A DNA stretch of 64,000 bases from CAYPTY01 sp964413935 (GCA_964413935.1 CAYPTY010000013.1:34315-98314), one strand, 5' to 3'; shown: positions 9,739-18,822, counted from the first letter of the stretch. Made by a program: numbers and translations. Notes: generated by a model from the letters alone, not told the origin.

Positions 9739-9770
9739 TTCCGGTTACTGCGTTCAAACGCATCCCGGAA
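9739..9770 (-). terminator. Nested hairpin between the sugar nucleotidyltransferase gene and cca
   Basis: Outer arms TTCCGG (9739-9744) and CCGGAA (9765-9770) enclose inner arms TGCGT (9749-9753) and ACGCA (9758-9762) with a TCAA tetraloop. In the direction of transcription (leftward) no T-run follows, so this is more likely a processing or Rho-linked structure than a strong intrinsic terminator. Confidence 0.35.
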
Positions 9771-9774
9771 AATA

Positions 9775-10779
9775 CTAATTCATTTCAAGAACTGAATGGT
9801 CTCCAATGTGGATGCTTCCCTCGGCATTATGCACTTTTGTGTGACTGCCGATGGTAGATTTATTAAGTCTGGAATCTTCAACATGGGCGTCCGATCGCAC
9901 AATACTCTCGGTAATGGTTGAGTTTTTGATCACAGCACCTTTCTCCAGGCTCACATTAGGTCCAACGGTTGATCCTTCGATGTGAACACCCTCACCGATA
10001 AATACGGGTTCAATAATGTTGCTGTCCGGGTAAGCTGCGGAATCAAAAGCGTGCCGTTCTTTTTCCAGGATTACGCCGGTGGTCTCTCTCCAGGCAGGCA
10101 GGGTGCCGCAGTCCAGCCACTCATCAACAGTTGCTGTTTTAAACACTTTGCCGTCTTTGAGCATGTTATCCAGGGCGTCGGTGAGGAAGAATTCTCCGCC
10201 CGGACCTTTAATGTCATTATCCAGCAGGTACTGCAGCCGCTGCATCAATTCAGCACCATCTTTGAAATAGTAAACCCCGATGATGGCCAGATTTGAGATG
10301 AATTCCTTTGGTTTTTCCACGAAACCGGTAATGGTATCGCCTTCATGAACGGCCACTCCGAAACGGGATGGATCTTCCACTTCTTTCAGCCAGATTACAC
10401 TGTCCGCATCGTCAATGCTGACTTTTGCCTTGGTGTCGAAGAGGGTATCGGCAAATACCACAATGACTTCTCCATCCAGCTGTTCTTCGGCACATGCAAT
10501 AGCATGGGCGGTACCCAGAGCAACTTCCTGAACTTTGAAGAAAGCCTGGGCATTATGGCGCTCAGAAAGGGCGGTAAGTTCTTCACGAATGGCTTTTCCG
10601 AAGTCAGGGCCCAGGATGTACACGATATCCGTGATATCACGGTCCAGTGTACGGGCAAAAGTTTCGATGATGCGTTCGATAATCATGGTACCGGCAACCG
10701 GAAGCAGAGGTTTGGGTACAGTGTGTGAGTGGGGACGAACACGCGTTCCGCGACCCGCCATCGGAATAATCAATTTCAT
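9775..10779 (-). CDS. Nucleotide-sugar pyrophosphorylase with left-handed beta-helix tail
   Basis: The 334-aa protein begins with the nucleotidyltransferase signature IIPMAGRGTRVRPHSHTVPKPLLPVAG (here residues about 3-29: G-x-G-T-R-x-x-P and K-P). It then has the sugar-binding block GFVEKPKEF and the C-terminal hexapeptide repeats of a left-handed beta-helix (about 250-330). It should activate a sugar-1-phosphate with NTP. Candidates are glucose-1-phosphate thymidylyltransferase, UTP-glucose uridylyltransferase or a GlmU-like enzyme without the acetyltransferase. The base and sugar are not resolvable by eye. The head-to-head neighbour is the Mur ligase gene. It could feed glycogen or envelope polysaccharide synthesis. 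Confidence 0.85.
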   Translation of the reverse strand: MKLIIPMAGRGTRVRPHSHTVPKPLLPVAGTMIIERIIETFARTLDRDITDIVYILGPDFGKAIREELTALSERHNAQAFFKVQEVALGTAHAIACAEEQLDGEVIVVFADTLFDTKAKVSIDDADSVIWLKEVEDPSRFGVAVHEGDTITGFVEKPKEFISNLAIIGVYYFKDGAELMQRLQYLLDNDIKGPGGEFFLTDALDNMLKDGKVFKTATVDEWLDCGTLPAWRETTGVILEKERHAFDSAAYPDSNIIEPVFIGEGVHIEGSTVGPNVSLEKGAVIKNSTITESIVRSDAHVEDSRLNKSTIGSHTKVHNAEGSIHIGDHSVLEMN

Positions 10780-10804
10780 AAATGTGTGCTAAGCTCTTAG
10801 TTAT

Positions 10805-10856
10805 TTTGGGCGGGAGAATATAAAGTTTTGCTATTTTAAAATGAATTCAGCCCAAA
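10805..10856. repeat. Separated inverted repeat in the divergent promoter region
   Basis: TTTGGGC at 10805-10811 and GCCCAAA at 10850-10856 are perfect 7-bp arms 38 nt apart, between the divergent starts at 10779 and 10884. They could be paired half-sites for a looping repressor, or chance. An ATTTTAAAAT palindrome lies between the arms. Confidence 0.3.
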
Positions 10857-10883
10857 TTGTTCACCTTAGCATAACATTCACAC

Positions 10884-12563
10884 TTGAACTGGTACATTAC
10901 TTTTATTGATTTCCTCATCGGACTTTTCATCGTTGTAATGCTCCGGCATTACTTCTACCGGATTAAGTTCTTCCTTCAGGTTTTTCAGCAGCTGGGCTAT
11001 AAACGAAACGAATATCGCAGCTGGATTAAGTCGAACTGGGATGATAAAGTGCTGACCCGTGAAATCGGACTGATGAATGTGCTGCTGGTTGCGCTGCTTT
11101 ATTTCGGATCGGAATCCATCACCAATTCGGCCATTGCGGTTATCGTATTCATTTACAGTATTTTCTGGTTTGCATCTGTACGGAAATACAGACCAGAGAA
11201 AGTGAAGAAGCCACTGGTTTACACTGCCCGGATGAAGCGCCTGGCCGTGCCCACTTACCTGCTCTCTTTCTGGATTCCGGTTCATCTCAGTTTCGTAGCA
11301 TTTACGGGTGTGCTGCCTGGACTGGGCCTGCCGGCCAATAACTTTGAACCGGGTGTTGTAATGGTAGATGCCATGTATCTGGTATTCGGCTGGCTGCTGG
11401 GTACCCTGCTGATACCCCTGCTGATGTACATTTCCGCACTGCTCACTTCTCCCATCGAAAAAAGAGTGCATCAGGGCTACATCAAACAGGCAAAAGCCAA
11501 ACTGGCGTCCATGCCGCATCTCAAAGTGATTGCTATCACCGGTTCCTACGGCAAAACCAGCACCAAATTTATGATCCGGGACCTGCTCAAGGAGCGCTTC
11601 AATGTGTGCATTACCCCGGGTTCCTTCAATACTCCGATGGGAATCTGCCGGGTAATCAACAACGATTTGACCTCCGATCATCAGATTCTGGTACTGGAGA
11701 TGGGGGCCCGTTACGCTGGCAATATTCAGGAACTCTGCGACATCGCCAAGCCCGATATTTCCGTGATTACAGTAGTTGGCCTTGCTCACCTCGAAACCTT
11801 TGGTTCACAGGATGTAATCACCTGGGAAAAGGGGGCCCTGGTTCGGAATCTTGATGGCGGTACAGCTATTCTGAATGGGGATGATCAGCGGGTGCAGAGT
11901 ATGAAACAGTATGAAAATGATTTCACCACCATTGATGCAGGCATCGAAAGCGGAGACATTACCGCATCCGATATTTCCTATGGACTTTTTGGTAGCCGGT
12001 TCAAAGTACAGGTGAAAGGTGAAGGTGAAGAAGAATTTGAATGCCGGTTACTGGGCAAACACAATATTCAGAACTTACTGTTAGCGGTGGCTGTGGGACA
12101 TCATCTGGGGATAAGGCTCAAAACCATGGCACTGGCAGCCAAACATATTGAACCCGTCGAACACCGGCTGGAGCTGAAGAATCAGGGTGAGGTAATCATC
12201 ATTGATGATGCCTTTAACTCTAATCCGGTCGGAGCCCGGAATGCTGTCGACATCCTCAGTCAATTTAAAACCGGTCGCAGAACCATCATCACTCCCGGCA
12301 TGATTGAACTGGGTGAACTGGAGGAGGAAGAGAACAAAAAGCTGGGCGCGTACATTGCCGAAGCCGGTCTGGATCACACTGTTTTTGTCGGAAAAGACCG
12401 AACCAAACCCCTTCAGGATGGATATCTGGAAGGCGGTGGAGATGACCAAAAAATGACGGTAGTCCAGTCCTTATTCGAGGCCAATGAGATTGTGTTCAAA
12501 GATGCTGTTGCCGGCGATGTGGTGCTCTACGAAAACGATCTGCCGGACCTGTACAACGAATAG
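10884..12563 (+). CDS. Membrane-anchored Mur ligase family protein (MurF-like)
   Basis: The 559-aa protein has an N-terminal membrane domain with about four hydrophobic segments in residues 1-200. Then comes a Mur ligase core: P-loop ITGSYGKTSTK at about 218-228, the VLEMGARYAGNIQELCDIAKPDISVIT block, then KHNIQNLLLAVAVG and DDAFNSNPVGARNAVDIL typical of MurF/MurE domains 2 and 3. The usual MurF N-terminal substrate domain is replaced by the membrane part. The only start upstream of the first helix is TTG at 10884, because an in-frame stop lies four codons earlier. It probably makes an ATP-dependent amide bond on a cell-wall-like or lipid-linked substrate at the membrane. A canonical murF role is uncertain. 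Confidence 0.85.
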   Translation: MNWYITFIDFLIGLFIVVMLRHYFYRIKFFLQVFQQLGYKRNEYRSWIKSNWDDKVLTREIGLMNVLLVALLYFGSESITNSAIAVIVFIYSIFWFASVRKYRPEKVKKPLVYTARMKRLAVPTYLLSFWIPVHLSFVAFTGVLPGLGLPANNFEPGVVMVDAMYLVFGWLLGTLLIPLLMYISALLTSPIEKRVHQGYIKQAKAKLASMPHLKVIAITGSYGKTSTKFMIRDLLKERFNVCITPGSFNTPMGICRVINNDLTSDHQILVLEMGARYAGNIQELCDIAKPDISVITVVGLAHLETFGSQDVITWEKGALVRNLDGGTAILNGDDQRVQSMKQYENDFTTIDAGIESGDITASDISYGLFGSRFKVQVKGEGEEEFECRLLGKHNIQNLLLAVAVGHHLGIRLKTMALAAKHIEPVEHRLELKNQGEVIIIDDAFNSNPVGARNAVDILSQFKTGRRTIITPGMIELGELEEEENKKLGAYIAEAGLDHTVFVGKDRTKPLQDGYLEGGGDDQKMTVVQSLFEANEIVFKDAVAGDVVLYENDLPDLYNE

Positions 12564-12566
12564 ATC

Positions 12567-12848
12567 ATGGTTGATATCAACGAGAGCCAAATGTATGAGG
12601 CTCCAGGATTTCTGGGAAGATTAAGGGATGCCTTGTTTTCGGTACTGCTTGCTGCCCTGTTGTTTCAGGCTGCATTGTTCTGGGGACTTGGTCACCTATT
12701 CGGAACCTTTACCATTTTTCTCCTTTATGACAATCCGGTTTTGCTTTCATTTCTTTCCCTTGCTGCCTTACTTGGATTCTGGGTTGGCCGCCCCTTCTAC
12801 GACCACCTGGGATATTTAGTCGATAAATGGTTCATCATCGGCCGTTAG
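12567..12848 (+). CDS. Small two-helix membrane protein
   Basis: This 93-aa protein starts three bases after the stop of the Mur ligase, so it is very likely co-transcribed. Two hydrophobic segments span about residues 22-55 and 58-75; the soluble ends are short. No family is recognised. Tight coupling suggests it works with the membrane Mur ligase. It has no signal peptide and no cysteine. Confidence 0.7.
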   Translation: MVDINESQMYEAPGFLGRLRDALFSVLLAALLFQAALFWGLGHLFGTFTIFLLYDNPVLLSFLSLAALLGFWVGRPFYDHLGYLVDKWFIIGR

Positions 12849-12868
12849 TCCTCAAAAACCATAGGTTC

Positions 12869-12896
12869 AACCAATAACCAATAACCAATAACCAAT
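12869..12896. repeat. Four perfect tandem copies of heptamer AACCAAT
   Basis: The copies run 12869-12875, 12876-12882, 12883-12889 and 12890-12896, followed by a partial copy (ACC). They lie in the 54-nt gap between the small membrane protein and the LolC/E gene, whose transcripts converge. The array is a short simple-sequence repeat that could vary in copy number by slippage. Confidence 0.9.
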
Positions 12897-12902
12897 ACCG
12901 AA

Positions 12903-14129
12903 TCACTCATATCTCAGCGCATCCGCCGGATTGATTCGCGCCGCTCTGTTAGAGGGATACCAGCTGGCTAAAACACATAGCAGTAAACTTGCACTGAGCA
13001 CAAGGGTGATATCTACGGCAGAAATCTGGGATGGATAAGCGTCAATGATGAATGCGGAAGATAATTTCAGAATACCGTATTTATTCTGAAGCCAGCTGAG
13101 CAGTAAACCAAGGCTTCCCCCGATGCCACAACCGATCAGGCCGATGTATAAACCCTGTTTCCGGAAAATGTTTTTTATATCACGGCTGCTCAGCCCCATC
13201 GAAATAAGCAAAGCGATATCCCGCTGTTTTTGAATTACAATCATGGTTAACGAACCCAGGATGTTGAGAACAGCCACTATTACGATGATCATGAGGATGA
13301 TGTAGGACCCCCACTTTTCGAGATACATCACATCATAGAGGGGTTTCTGCAAATCATACCAGGATGAAATCTTAAAACCCGTGCCCAGTGCGGCATGAAG
13401 CTCAGATTTTAATCCTTCCGCCAGATCATTATCGGTTAATTTTATATCAATACCGGATATCTGATCTCTGGCATTGAAGAGGCGCTGGGCGGCAACTATA
13501 TCCACAATTACCGTTTCTCCACCGGTTACCTGCTGAATGGAATAGGTTCCCCTCAGCTGAAAGCGATACATGCGCGGGAGGGAAATCTGCGTAAGGGCGC
13601 GTTTCATGCCGCGCGCACTCAATAAAGCTACCTGATCATTCAAGGCTACGCCATAGGCATTGGCCAGTCCGTTGCTGAACATGACTCCGGGCAGTCGGCC
13701 ACGAACCGCAGTGTCAAATATTCCGGAGGTAATTTTGTTGGGGTCTCGGGAGAAAACGAAATATTGATCCTGATCCACTCCCTTTACCTGCACCACCTCA
13801 TTCTGCTGATCGCCCATAACCAGTAATGCCTTACCCTCCACATAGGGTGAGATCTGAGTGATTTCCGGAATCTCATCCAGCTTCTGCCGAAGGGAATCGC
13901 TCAGGGTAAAAAAATTGGCCTCGGTTGATTCAATGCGAATGTCTGGATCTGATGATAAAAGCAGATTCTTGATTACATCGAAGAAACCATTGAAAACCGA
14001 AAGCACTACAATCAGCAGGGCGGTGCCAATAGTTACTCCCACAATACTGATAATCGTAAGGGTTGATATCAGCGAGATATGTTTCTTGGAAAAGAGGTAG
14101 CGTCTTGCAATAAATCCTGAGGTGTCCAT
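12903..14129 (-). CDS. LolC/LolE family lipoprotein-releasing ABC permease
   Basis: The 408-aa protein has the classic layout: a first transmembrane helix at about 20-45 following IARRYLFSKK, a large periplasmic domain of about 225 residues, then three C-terminal helices (around 275-300, 325-350 and 370-392) including the FtsX block LGSLTMIVIQKQRDIALLISMGLS. In the LolCDE system such permeases release lipoproteins from the inner membrane to LolA. No lolD ATPase is adjacent; an unlinked one is expected. It is divergent from glgB, sharing the region that holds the inverted repeat at 14153-14177. Confidence 0.9.
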   Translation of the reverse strand: MDTSGFIARRYLFSKKHISLISTLTIISIVGVTIGTALLIVVLSVFNGFFDVIKNLLLSSDPDIRIESTEANFFTLSDSLRQKLDEIPEITQISPYVEGKALLVMGDQQNEVVQVKGVDQDQYFVFSRDPNKITSGIFDTAVRGRLPGVMFSNGLANAYGVALNDQVALLSARGMKRALTQISLPRMYRFQLRGTYSIQQVTGGETVIVDIVAAQRLFNARDQISGIDIKLTDNDLAEGLKSELHAALGTGFKISSWYDLQKPLYDVMYLEKWGSYIILMIIVIVAVLNILGSLTMIVIQKQRDIALLISMGLSSRDIKNIFRKQGLYIGLIGCGIGGSLGLLLSWLQNKYGILKLSSAFIIDAYPSQISAVDITLVLSASLLLCVLASWYPSNRAARINPADALRYE

Positions 14130-14152
14130 CTCTGAAAGATAGGTGTTAAGGC

Positions 14153-14177
14153 TGTCTGAAGCATCTCATTTCAGACA
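14153..14177. promoter_or_regulatory. Perfect 8-9-8 inverted repeat upstream of glgB
   Basis: Arms TGTCTGAA (14153-14160) and TTCAGACA (14170-14177) are perfect reverse complements with a 9-nt spacer, in the 92-bp divergent region between the LolC/E gene and glgB. The right arm ends about 21 nt before the -7-like TATCTTTTG at 14199-14207, so a bound protein would cover the -33 position of glgB. This is the geometry of a dimeric repressor or activator site. Confidence 0.5.
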
Positions 14178-14221
14178 ATGCATTTGGTATTAATTTATTA
14201 TCTTTTGCAACCTTTAAAAGG

Positions 14222-16435
14222 ATGGTGATGAAAACAACGCTTTCGGAACAGATCATTAAGAGTATCGGGGATGGATCGCATGGAGACCCCTTTTCCGTGC
14301 TGGGCCTTCATAAAATTGAGAAAGGTAAGACTGAAGTAATTTCCCTCAGGGTTTTTAACCCATTTGCTGAGCATATTACTGCATTAGTTGGGAATAATAG
14401 CTACGAACTGCAGCGCATTTCTGAAGATGGACTTTTTGAATATGTATTCTCTAGACGCAAAAATTACTTCGGGTATTCCCTGAGTGTTACCACCAAAGAT
14501 GGTGAGACCTACGAAACAGCCGATCCCTATGCCTTCGGGCCTCAGCTCAGTGATTTTGATCTACAGCTTTGGGGCGAGGGAAAACACCATCAGTCCTATC
14601 ATTTTATGGGTGCTCATCCCAAAGAAGTGGATGGGGTAAAAGGAACTCATTTTGTAGTGGCCGCACCATCAGCGCGACGAGTTAGCGTAATAGGATCGTT
14701 CAATGGCTGGGACGGTCGCATACACCGAATGAGAAAACACCATGATCAGGGATTATGGGAGCTGTTCATTCCTTTGGTAAGTGTTGGTGATTACTACAAG
14801 TTTGAATTATTAAGCCCGGTTCAGAACCCGCCACTGAAAAAATCAGACCCCTACGCATTCAGGACAGAACTGAGACCCGGCACGGCGTCTATCGTTCATG
14901 AACCAAATGGCTACAAATGGGGTGATAAAAAATGGGTGGAGAATCGTCAGAAAAAGCAAGCCCATGATGGTCCCATTTCAGTTTATGAGATTCATGCCGG
15001 TTCATGGAAAAGAGTACCCGGAGAAGATCCCGGATTTCTGACTTACCGGGATCTTGCAGACGAGCTGGTTCCTTACGTCAAAGAAATGGGCTACACCCAT
15101 GTGGAACTGCTTCCCATCGCTGAACACCCTTATGATCCTTCATGGGGCTATCAGATTACCGGTTATTTTGCCCCTACCAGCCGATTCGGGGAGCCGGAAG
15201 ATTTCATGTATTTCGTAGATCAATGCCACCGGCACGATATTGGCGTAATTGTGGATTGGGTACCGGCCCATTTTGCCAAGGATGATCACGGCCTGCGTCG
15301 CTTTGACGGCACCGGGCTATTTGAACATGATGACCCGCGCCAAGGGGAGCATAAAGACTGGGGAACCTGCATCTTCAATTATGGTCGCACGGAAGTTCAG
15401 AATTTTCTGATATCAAATGCCCTTTACTGGTGCGATAAGTTCCACATCGACGGACTGCGAGTGGACGCTGTAGCTTCAATGCTGTATTTGGATTATTCCC
15501 GGGAGGAGGGCGACTGGATTCCAAACAAATACGGTGGCCGCGAAAATATTGAAGCCATCGACTTTCTGCGCACTTTCAATGATGTAGTTCATGAGCATTT
15601 CCCCGGTACGCTCACTTTTGCAGAGGAATCTACTTCCTGGGGTGGGGTTTCAAGGCCCACACACAGTGGCGGACTTGGATTCGATTTCAAATGGAATATG
15701 GGCTGGATGAACGATACCCTCAGTTACATCGAAAAAGATCCCATCTACCGAAAATATCATCAGGATCAACTCACCTTTTCCCTGATCTACGCCTTCTCCG
15801 AAAATTTTATACTGCCCTTTTCCCATGATGAAGTGGTGCATATGAAGCGGAATATGGTCAGCAAGATGCCCGGTGACGACTGGCAAAAATTCGCAAACCT
15901 GCGGTTACTGTTAACATATATGTACGCTCATCCCGGAAAAAAACTGCTGTTCATGGGCACGGAATTCGGGCAATGGGATGAATGGTCGGAAGCAAAATCT
16001 CTCGACTGGCACCTGCTGGAATGGGATATTCATAGTGGATTGCAAACCTATGTTCAGGATTTGAATAAGCTATACAAGAAAGAGGCTTCCCTCTATGAAG
16101 TCGACGATGAATGGCGTGGTTTTGAATGGATTGATTTTTCCGATGCAGATAACAGCATTCTTTCTTTCGTAAGAAGAGGCAAAAATCCTGACGACTTCAC
16201 CGTATGCATACTGAATTTCACTCCCACGCCTCACAACCAGTATAAAATCGGGGCACCGGCGCCGGGAGAATATGACATAATCATAAACAGCGATTCTGAG
16301 TTTTACGGGGGCAGCAATGCTGGCGATAAATTGGCGATTGCATACGAAGGGGAGTGGCATAATCAACCCGCGCATATGTTCATCAACATACCACCGCTGG
16401 CAGGAATCATTTTAAAACCAAAAAGCAGTATTTAG
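14222..16435 (+). CDS. glgB: 1,4-alpha-glucan branching enzyme
   Basis: The 737-aa GH13 enzyme makes alpha-1,6 branches in glycogen. It has two N-terminal beta-sandwich domains (CBM48 in the second, with VSVIGSFNGWDGR) and then the GH13_9 barrel: VDWVPAHFAKDDHGL, GLRVDAVASML, TFAEESTSWGG and LPFSHDEVVH. The predicted nucleophile, acid/base and stabiliser are D415, E468 and D536. The C-terminal beta domain is present. ATG at 14222 or the third codon ATG at 14228 are both possible starts. malQ starts three bases after the stop, so the two form an operon. Confidence 0.97.
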   Translation: MVMKTTLSEQIIKSIGDGSHGDPFSVLGLHKIEKGKTEVISLRVFNPFAEHITALVGNNSYELQRISEDGLFEYVFSRRKNYFGYSLSVTTKDGETYETADPYAFGPQLSDFDLQLWGEGKHHQSYHFMGAHPKEVDGVKGTHFVVAAPSARRVSVIGSFNGWDGRIHRMRKHHDQGLWELFIPLVSVGDYYKFELLSPVQNPPLKKSDPYAFRTELRPGTASIVHEPNGYKWGDKKWVENRQKKQAHDGPISVYEIHAGSWKRVPGEDPGFLTYRDLADELVPYVKEMGYTHVELLPIAEHPYDPSWGYQITGYFAPTSRFGEPEDFMYFVDQCHRHDIGVIVDWVPAHFAKDDHGLRRFDGTGLFEHDDPRQGEHKDWGTCIFNYGRTEVQNFLISNALYWCDKFHIDGLRVDAVASMLYLDYSREEGDWIPNKYGGRENIEAIDFLRTFNDVVHEHFPGTLTFAEESTSWGGVSRPTHSGGLGFDFKWNMGWMNDTLSYIEKDPIYRKYHQDQLTFSLIYAFSENFILPFSHDEVVHMKRNMVSKMPGDDWQKFANLRLLLTYMYAHPGKKLLFMGTEFGQWDEWSEAKSLDWHLLEWDIHSGLQTYVQDLNKLYKKEASLYEVDDEWRGFEWIDFSDADNSILSFVRRGKNPDDFTVCILNFTPTPHNQYKIGAPAPGEYDIIINSDSEFYGGSNAGDKLAIAYEGEWHNQPAHMFINIPPLAGIILKPKSSI

Positions 16436-16438
16436 TTA

Positions 16439-17935
16439 ATGAGATTTCCAAGATCCGCAGGAACACTCCTGCATCCTACCTCTCTTCCGGGTGATTTCGG
16501 AATCGGAGATTTTGGACCAGAAGCCCGCAATTTTATCAAATTCTTAACCGATACGGGCCAGAGTATCTGGCAGGTATTACCGCTGACTCCCACCGGTTAT
16601 GGAAACTCACCCTATGCCAGTTATTCCGCTTTTGCAGGTAATGTATACCTCATCAGCCCGGAATTACTCCACCAAAAAGGACTACTGACCGAAGAGCAAT
16701 TGGATACGGCCAGGATTCAGGGGGGAGTACAAGTCGATTATGAGCATGCTTTCCAGCACAAAGACCGGCTTTTTGAAATAGCCGCTGAAAATTTCTTCGA
16801 TACAGCCGGGAAAGCAGAAGTGAAAGCTTTTGAAGCCTTTAAGACCGATCACCAGAGCTGGCTTGACGACTACGTACTCTTTATGGTTTGCTTTTTGAAC
16901 AGCGATAAAAAACCCTGGAATTTATGGGACGAAGCACTGGCCGGACGTGATGAAAAGGCGCTGAAAGAATTTGCTGCTGAACATGAAAATGAAATCCGCC
17001 ATCAATACTGGTTGCAGTTCGAATTCTATAATCAGTGGCTGGAACTGAAGGAATATGCCAATGAAAGGGGTGTCCGCATAATCGGAGATATTCCCATTTT
17101 TGTGGATCATAACTCCGCTGATGTTTGGGCCAATCCTGAATTTTTTGAGGTGGATGAAAAAGGAAATCGCAAGCTGGTGGCTGGTGTCCCGCCCGACTAT
17201 TTCAGTGAAACCGGTCAACTTTGGGGAAATCCACTTTACAAATGGGATGCCATGGAAAAGGACGGATTCAGCTGGTGGGTAGCCCGATTTAAGCACATGT
17301 TTTTTCTCTGTGATGCCATTCGTGTGGACCATTTTCGCGGATTTGAAGCCTACTGGGAAGTCAAGGCATCCGAAAAGACCGCGATCAAAGGACGCTGGGT
17401 AAAAGGACCCGGTTATAAGCTATTTGATAAAATCATGGAAGAATGCGGGGAAGTACCCATGATAGCGGAAGACCTTGGTGTGATGACCCCTGAAGTGGAA
17501 GAACTCAGGGATCACTATAATTTTCCGGGTATGAAGATTATTCAGTTTGCTTTCGATGCAGATTCTAAAAATGCCTTCCTTCCCCATAATTACAGCCAGA
17601 ATTGCGTTACCTACAGTGGTACGCATGATAATGATACCTCAATTGGCTGGTTCAATGCTGCACCGGAACATGAAAAACATCATGCACGAACCTACTGTAA
17701 ATCGGATGGCAGTGAAATTAACTGGGACTTCATTCGTTTGGGATTACTGTCGGTGGCCGATCAGGCTATTTTTTCTCTTCAGGATTTCATGAGTCTGGAT
17801 ACTGAACACCGGGTAAATTTTCCGGGAACCGTTGACGGTAACTGGCTCTGGAGATATACCACAGATATGCTGAAGCAGGTTGACGGGGAAAGAATCCGAA
17901 AATTAATTGAACTGGGTAATCGCTTACCCTCCTAA
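16439..17935 (+). CDS. malQ: 4-alpha-glucanotransferase (GH77)
   Basis: The 498-aa enzyme starts with RSAGTLLHPTSLPGDFGIGDFG and carries the GH77 catalytic motifs RVDHFRGFEAYW (nucleophile D297), IAEDLGVMTPEVEEL (acid/base E344) and SGTHDNDTSIGW (D397). Length and order match bacterial amylomaltase without the extra N-terminal CBMs of the plant DPE2 type. It transfers maltodextrin segments, so short oligosaccharides left by glycogen phosphorylase can be rebuilt. It lies directly after glgB. Confidence 0.96.
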   Translation: MRFPRSAGTLLHPTSLPGDFGIGDFGPEARNFIKFLTDTGQSIWQVLPLTPTGYGNSPYASYSAFAGNVYLISPELLHQKGLLTEEQLDTARIQGGVQVDYEHAFQHKDRLFEIAAENFFDTAGKAEVKAFEAFKTDHQSWLDDYVLFMVCFLNSDKKPWNLWDEALAGRDEKALKEFAAEHENEIRHQYWLQFEFYNQWLELKEYANERGVRIIGDIPIFVDHNSADVWANPEFFEVDEKGNRKLVAGVPPDYFSETGQLWGNPLYKWDAMEKDGFSWWVARFKHMFFLCDAIRVDHFRGFEAYWEVKASEKTAIKGRWVKGPGYKLFDKIMEECGEVPMIAEDLGVMTPEVEELRDHYNFPGMKIIQFAFDADSKNAFLPHNYSQNCVTYSGTHDNDTSIGWFNAAPEHEKHHARTYCKSDGSEINWDFIRLGLLSVADQAIFSLQDFMSLDTEHRVNFPGTVDGNWLWRYTTDMLKQVDGERIRKLIELGNRLPS

Positions 17936-17937
17936 AA

Positions 17938-17968
17938 TTGAGTTTTTTCATCCTAAGGTACCTTTTTG
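17938..17968 (+). promoter_or_regulatory. Candidate Bacteroidota-type promoter for the phosphosulfolactate synthase gene
   Basis: TTG (17938-17940), 18-nt spacer, then TACCTTTTTG (17959-17968), close to the TTG/TAnnTTTG consensus. A 10-bp palindrome AAGGTACCTT (17955-17964) overlaps the -7 element. The start codon follows at 18001. Confidence 0.4.
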
Positions 17969-18000
17969 TATCTTACAAGCTTTGATTTCATTCGCTAAAC

Positions 18001-18819
18001 ATGCCGTTTTCTCTAAATCATTTACCCCACCGCACGGTTAAGCCCAGGGACAAAGGAATCACACTCGCATTGGACAAAGGATTCAGTGTTCGTCAAGTGG
18101 AAGATTTTATTGAGACCTGCGCTGACTATGTGGACATTGTAAAATTCGGCTGGGGAACCAGCTACATTACTAACCGCCTTGAAGAAAAGCTGGCTGTATA
18201 CCGTGATGCAGGATTACCTGTGTATTTCGGTGGTACACTATTTGAAGCTTATGCTATGCGTGATCAGCTCGATGATTACAAAAAGCTGCTCAAGGAATAC
18301 GATATTGAGATGGTTGAAGTCTCAAATGGTACCATCTGGCTTTCTGATCTGAAAAAACAGGAAATCATAAAAGATTTCAGCCAGGACTTTACCGTGCTCT
18401 CCGAAGTGGGCAGTAAAAACCCAAATGAAATCATGCCTCCCTATCGCTGGGTGGAAATCATAAAAGCGGAACTGGAAGCCGGTGCTCAAAAGATTATTTG
18501 CGAAGCAAGAGAAAGCGGTACGGTTGGTGTTTTCAGGCCTAATGGCGAAGTCAGATCCGGACTGATTGATGAGATTGCTCATGAAATTCCGGTTGATGAT
18601 CTGATTTTTGAAGCACCCCAAAAAGAACAGCAGGTCTGGTTTATCCGAAAATTCGGTTCTAATGTGAATCTCGGGAATATCGATCCGAATGAGGTTATCT
18701 CACTGGAAACCATTCGTCAGGGACTCCGGGGCGATACGCTTCTTGACTTCTATTCCGTTGATCATGATGACGTAGATCAGGCTATTGAACCAAATACTAA
18801 ATCTGGAGAAGACGTTTAA
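18001..18819 (+). CDS. comA: Phosphosulfolactate synthase (ComA family)
   Basis: The 272-aa protein matches the ComA family end to end. Recognisable blocks are ALDKG, VKFGWGTSYI, FGGTLFEAY, VEVSNGTIWL, SEVGSKNP, CEARESGT and FEAPQKEQQVWFIRKFGSNVNL with VISLETIRQGLRGDT. The family condenses phosphoenolpyruvate with sulfite to (2R)-phospho-3-sulfolactate, first step of one coenzyme M route and of sulfolactate formation in Bacillus spores. No comB, comC or coenzyme M gene is seen here. In Bacteroidota-like bacteria the product could feed cysteate for sulfonolipids, which is inference. The next gene starts three bases after the stop. Confidence 0.9.
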   Translation: MPFSLNHLPHRTVKPRDKGITLALDKGFSVRQVEDFIETCADYVDIVKFGWGTSYITNRLEEKLAVYRDAGLPVYFGGTLFEAYAMRDQLDDYKKLLKEYDIEMVEVSNGTIWLSDLKKQEIIKDFSQDFTVLSEVGSKNPNEIMPPYRWVEIIKAELEAGAQKIICEARESGTVGVFRPNGEVRSGLIDEIAHEIPVDDLIFEAPQKEQQVWFIRKFGSNVNLGNIDPNEVISLETIRQGLRGDTLLDFYSVDHDDVDQAIEPNTKSGEDV

Positions 18820-18822
18820 CAT

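Noticed and set aside
10878..11789. 303-codon open frame on the minus strand
   Set aside because: It lies wholly antisense to the Mur ligase, has no recognisable motif, and mirrors the codon pattern of the real gene.
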